Position numbers and translations under genes: made by a program. Positions 5,036-7,635 of a DNA stretch of 7,635 nucleotides are shown here, piece by piece (position 1 is the first letter of the stretch; each line of letters begins with the position of its first letter). The stretch covers positions 1-7,635 of the forward strand of contig JAAZGQ010000139.1 of the NCBI GenBank assembly GCA_012511135.1, in the 5' to 3' direction. This stretch comes from Bacteroidales bacterium (GTDB taxonomy: Bacteria > Bacteroidota > Bacteroidia > Bacteroidales > UBA1402). The notes beneath the pieces were generated by a model. That model was given only the letters and a program-made list of their open reading frames with translations, searched no databases and was not told the DNA's origin.

Positions 5036-5914
5036 ATGAGAATTGCCCTTTTTGGAAAACCTTTTCAGGCTGAAAAGCGCGAGCAAATCAAATCTATTCT
5101 GGAGGAGATTGCCAGGGCCGGTGTAGAAGTATTGATATGCAGCCAATACTATGCCAAGCTTGAACAACAAGCTTTACACACGATACTTTCCGAATATAGC
5201 CTGACAGAGGATAATAAGTTTAAAGCTGATTTTGCCCTGAGTATAGGCGGAGATGGCACTTTGCTCAATGTGGCCCGGCGGGTGGGCAACAAAGGCATTC
5301 CGATTTTGGGTATCAATACCGGCCGCCTGGGTTTTTTGTCTGCTACCGATTACAAAGAGACCAGGGCTATGATGTCGGAATTACTGGCCGGCGAAATCGT
5401 GTTGGAAAATCACAAGCAATTAAGTTTGCATAGTACCGACAGTCAGCTGCCCGAATATCCTTACGCGCTGAACGAGATTGCCGTACTTAAGAGAGACATT
5501 TCGGCCATGTTGCATATTCATGCTTCTCTAAACGGGGAATACCTGAACGATTATCAGGCAGACGGCCTGATTGTAGCTACTTCCACCGGTTCCACAGCAT
5601 ACGCCCTGAGTGTGGGCGGCCCCATTTTGTTTCCCGAAAACCCCAGCATTATTCTGGCTCCCGTAGCTCCTCACAGCCTGACGGTGCGACCTATCGTGTT
5701 GAGTGATCGTTCTGTGATTGACCTCAGGGTGGAAAGCCGCAGCCAACATTTTTTGGTGGCTTTAGACGGCCGTTCATATCCTTTGCCCGGAAATGCGCAT
5801 TTACGTATTGTCAGCGCAGATTTTCCTATACTGATTGTACGCAGGAAAAGCCAGAGTTTTGTCCAGACACTCAGAGCAAAAATGATGTGGGGCAAGGATC
5901 TTAGAACTACCTGA
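5036..5914 (+). CDS. nadK: NAD kinase (ATP/polyphosphate-dependent)
   Basis: NadK phosphorylates NAD to NADP in the cytoplasm and is the only de novo route to NADP in most bacteria. The length of 292 aa matches the usual size of about 290. The N-terminal alpha/beta domain begins MRIALFGKP. The invariant GGDGT (71-75) holds the catalytic D73 and is followed by the NTG (94-96) and LGFL (98-101) sequence of the nucleotide site. LNEIAV (145-150) provides the Asn-Glu pair that contacts the NAD ribose, and DGLIVATSTGSTAYA (176-190) is the second family signature. The C-terminal beta-sandwich ends with a basic tail. The ATG at 5036 follows an A/T-rich leader without a Shine-Dalgarno sequence, as is common in this phylum. 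It is divergent from pdxJ. At its 3' end it converges with the large plug-domain gene 18 nt away. Confidence 0.97.
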   Translation: MRIALFGKPFQAEKREQIKSILEEIARAGVEVLICSQYYAKLEQQALHTILSEYSLTEDNKFKADFALSIGGDGTLLNVARRVGNKGIPILGINTGRLGFLSATDYKETRAMMSELLAGEIVLENHKQLSLHSTDSQLPEYPYALNEIAVLKRDISAMLHIHASLNGEYLNDYQADGLIVATSTGSTAYALSVGGPILFPENPSIILAPVAPHSLTVRPIVLSDRSVIDLRVESRSQHFLVALDGRSYPLPGNAHLRIVSADFPILIVRRKSQSFVQTLRAKMMWGKDLRTT

Positions 5915-5931
5915 ATTTAGCAAAATTCTTT
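5913..5931 (+). terminator. Weak terminator-like hairpin at the nadK stop
   Basis: GAATTT-AGCA-AAATTC forms a perfect 6-bp stem (5913-5928) overlapping the nadK TGA and is followed by TTTA. The stem is AT-rich and the T-tract only three long, so it would be a poor terminator. It is the only candidate in the 18-nt convergent gap. Confidence 0.25.
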
Positions 5932-5932
5932 A

Positions 5933-7635
5933 TCAGCGGCGTTCAATTTTTTGAACATGTCGCAGTATTTCTCCTTCGGGGCTGATGCCTTCCAGAATCA
6001 AAGTATAAGTCCCGGCCAGATCTGCCGTATAGAAGCGGATTTCTGCATGTCCGTTTTCGTCGGTAACTAAGTTGGGTTTCCAGTAAATGGTACTTCTCAG
6101 GTCGGGTTTGGTGCTCTCTTTTATAGACGAAACAAAATACTTGGGTTGATAAAACTCAACAGGAGGTGTGTAGCCCAAAAAAGTGATTAGTTTTTGATGG
6201 CTGCCTAGTTCCCTGGGGGCGTTTCCACCTCCGCGCTTAAGGTAAATACAGATGACTCCGTTTTGTCCCTCGTTGCCATAGAGTGCCGTTTCGGCCGGAT
6301 CTTTCAGGATGTCGATCATTTCTACTTCCGAAAGATTGATGATGGTCAGATCTTCCATCCTTCCTTTGAAATTGTCAACCTGAATCATTGGAGCTTTATT
6401 GCGTATAAGCACACCGGTGTTGTCTGCGTTCAGTGTAACACCGGGTGCGCGGATTAAGATATCCAACAGAGTGGCACCTCCCATTTCTTCAATATCCTGT
6501 GCTTCGATGGTATAGCTTGAAGAAAAATACATGGCGCCTCTTTCTTCGCGAAGGTTCTTCGCTCTGTCCTCTTTTTTGCCGACTACTTGTACTTCTTCGA
6601 GGTTGATGACCATGGGGCCGTTTTCGTAAAAATACCTGTCTCGGCTGGAGCTGAGGAAATTTTCGATGGTTTCATCCTGAAGGGCCGTTTTGGGTTTAAG
6701 GCCATATCGGTTGGCCGGGGGATAATCTTCGCTTTCGGCTACCAATTCAATAACACTGCCAGGTTTTTTCTCGGCCTGGACAAAAAAGACCGAGCTGTCG
6801 GGGAATTCAAATCCGTCGAAGCAAAAACGCCCTCCGATATCGGTCACTGTAGCGTTATAATAACCGTGTTTGCTGTTCAGACTGTATACGTTTACGTTGG
6901 GCAGACCTCTTCTGAAGGGATAAGTCTGTATTTTTCCGCATAAAGTGGAACCTATTTCCATTTCGTAGCGATCGGCCTTATCCAGTTCCCCTTTGATGAG
7001 CCGGGGGATGTTGTAACGCCTCCAGCCCTGGGTCATCATCAAAACGTCCAGCTGTGAGTCCGCTGCTTTGTTATCGGGTAAAAAATAAGCCTGTGGCTGT
7101 TCAATGTAGCCTTTGAGTTCGGAACAGAGCAATAAATAGCTTTCTATGCTCAGGGCATTGGAATCATTATTTATCAGGTTGTCGTCGGTGATGCTTAGGG
7201 AGAAGCTGCCTTGTAAGCCCTGGCCCATGCTGTTCGTAACTTGCAGCCCGGCTCTTGCTGCTTCGCGGGGCCCGTAAGTGCTTTTGTCAAAAGTAATTTC
7301 AGCTTGTGCCCTGTCGTTACCCCTGATAAAGACCAACCTTTCGCTCACCACTTCGGCAGAGGCATTCAGCAGGAGTATATGCAGTACTCCGGAAGCCAGT
7401 CCTGCTTTGGGAAGGCTGAGTAAATTGGTGCCGGCAGAGACTTTGGATTTAAACAGAGGCATGCCGCGCATATGGACTAAAACCGACAATTCCTCTTCCA
7501 GAGCTTGCCCGTATGGCGTTAAAACGCTTAAATGTATCCTGTCAGGCAATTGGTTGATACTTAAAGAATAGCTGGAGTCGGTAGCTTGGGGCAGGTCAAT
7601 TGTGAGTGTTTTTCCTGCTTGGTTTTCGCAAACGG
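5933..7635 (-). CDS. TonB-receptor plug domain protein with MG/Ig-like and carboxypeptidase-regulatory-like domains, no beta-barrel (5' end outside window)
   Basis: The minus-strand frame is open to the window edge, showing 566 C-terminal residues; the start lies beyond 7635. TTG at 7549 is an internal leucine codon because the coding pattern continues upstream. Domains in order are as follows. First come beta-rich Ig/MG-like segments (7635 to about 7060), including a FDKSTYGPREAARAGLQV stretch typical of macroglobulin-like MG domains. A TQGWRRYNI motif near 7036-7013 is one I associate with this Bacteroidota family. A carboxypeptidase-regulatory-like domain (about 6955-6764) is recognisable from RGLPNVNVYS and TDIGGRFCFDGF. 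A TonB-receptor plug domain (about 6535-6230) follows, with ATLLDILIRAPGV, IRNKAPMIQVD and EVEMIDILKDPAETALYG. The C-terminal beta segment holds SIYW-type residues (STIYWKPNLVTDENGHAEI) and ends HVQKIERR. No 22-strand barrel follows the plug, so it cannot be a transporter by itself. It is probably periplasmic or envelope-associated. Its function is unknown, and a signal peptide cannot be checked. Confidence 0.85.
   Translation of the reverse strand, partial: VCENQAGKTLTIDLPQATDSSYSLSINQLPDRIHLSVLTPYGQALEEELSVLVHMRGMPLFKSKVSAGTNLLSLPKAGLASGVLHILLLNASAEVVSERLVFIRGNDRAQAEITFDKSTYGPREAARAGLQVTNSMGQGLQGSFSLSITDDNLINNDSNALSIESYLLLCSELKGYIEQPQAYFLPDNKAADSQLDVLMMTQGWRRYNIPRLIKGELDKADRYEMEIGSTLCGKIQTYPFRRGLPNVNVYSLNSKHGYYNATVTDIGGRFCFDGFEFPDSSVFFVQAEKKPGSVIELVAESEDYPPANRYGLKPKTALQDETIENFLSSSRDRYFYENGPMVINLEEVQVVGKKEDRAKNLREERGAMYFSSSYTIEAQDIEEMGGATLLDILIRAPGVTLNADNTGVLIRNKAPMIQVDNFKGRMEDLTIINLSEVEMIDILKDPAETALYGNEGQNGVICIYLKRGGGNAPRELGSHQKLITFLGYTPPVEFYQPKYFVSSIKESTKPDLRSTIYWKPNLVTDENGHAEIRFYTADLAGTYTLILEGISPEGEILRHVQKIERR

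Noticed and set aside
6587..6943. A 118-codon plus-strand open frame inside the plug-domain gene
   Set aside because: It overlaps the conserved carboxypeptidase-regulatory and plug regions in antisense and has no recognisable domain.
7547..7549. TTG as a start codon for the plug-domain protein
   Set aside because: The same frame continues without a stop to the window edge with protein-like sequence, so this is an internal leucine codon.
1..7635. Mobile elements, CRISPR arrays, tRNA/rRNA genes or defence systems
   Set aside because: No transposase or integrase motifs, spaced repeat arrays or RNA-gene structures were seen. Coding is dense and housekeeping-like throughout.

Overview
The window looks like a chromosomal housekeeping stretch from a member of the Bacteroidota, most likely Bacteroidales. 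This rests on several signs. RsmA has the NYPYNIS form of its motif. PdxJ has the NINK and HPRPDERHIR signatures that I associate with Bacteroides-like enzymes. Start codons are preceded by A/T-rich leaders without clear Shine-Dalgarno sequences. There is also a barrel-less TonB-plug protein of a type I know only from this phylum. The organism call is inference from protein signatures; no rRNA or other marker is present.

Layout. Bases 1-1628 (+) hold the 3' part of rsmA (16S rRNA dimethyladenosine transferase), followed after 11 nt by a CorA-type divalent cation channel whose signature GMN is GQN. This pair runs head-on, with no bases between the stop codons, into a minus-strand DJ-1/PfpI family gene (1629-2174). 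Upstream of that gene on the minus strand is a tight cluster read in the order pdxJ, exbB, exbD, tonB (4870 down to 2233). Its gaps are 8 nt and 9 nt, then a 4-nt ATGA overlap. A hairpin plus T-tract just after tonB is a plausible intrinsic terminator, which would put the DJ-1 gene partly or wholly outside the operon. A 165-bp A/T-rich region (4871-5035) separates pdxJ from the divergent nadK (5036-5914, +). nadK converges, 18 nt apart, on the 3' end of a large minus-strand protein (5933-7635) that runs off the window. That protein combines Ig/MG-like segments, a carboxypeptidase-regulatory-like domain and a TonB-receptor plug domain, with no beta-barrel after it.

How the genes work together. 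ExbB, ExbD and TonB form the inner-membrane machine that passes proton-motive force to outer-membrane TonB-dependent transporters. PdxJ and NadK make cofactors (pyridoxine 5'-phosphate and NADP), and RsmA matures the small ribosomal subunit. The link between vitamin B6 synthesis and the Ton system appears to be genomic rather than mechanistic.

I see no mobile element, CRISPR array, RNA gene or clear new system. The observations most worth a second look are the A_AAA_AAA slippery heptamer at the exbD stop, which is in the correct phase to fuse ExbD to TonB by -1 frameshifting; the repeated A-tracts around the tonB start; the GQN substitution in CorA; the TolA-like linker of TonB; and the barrel-less plug protein.
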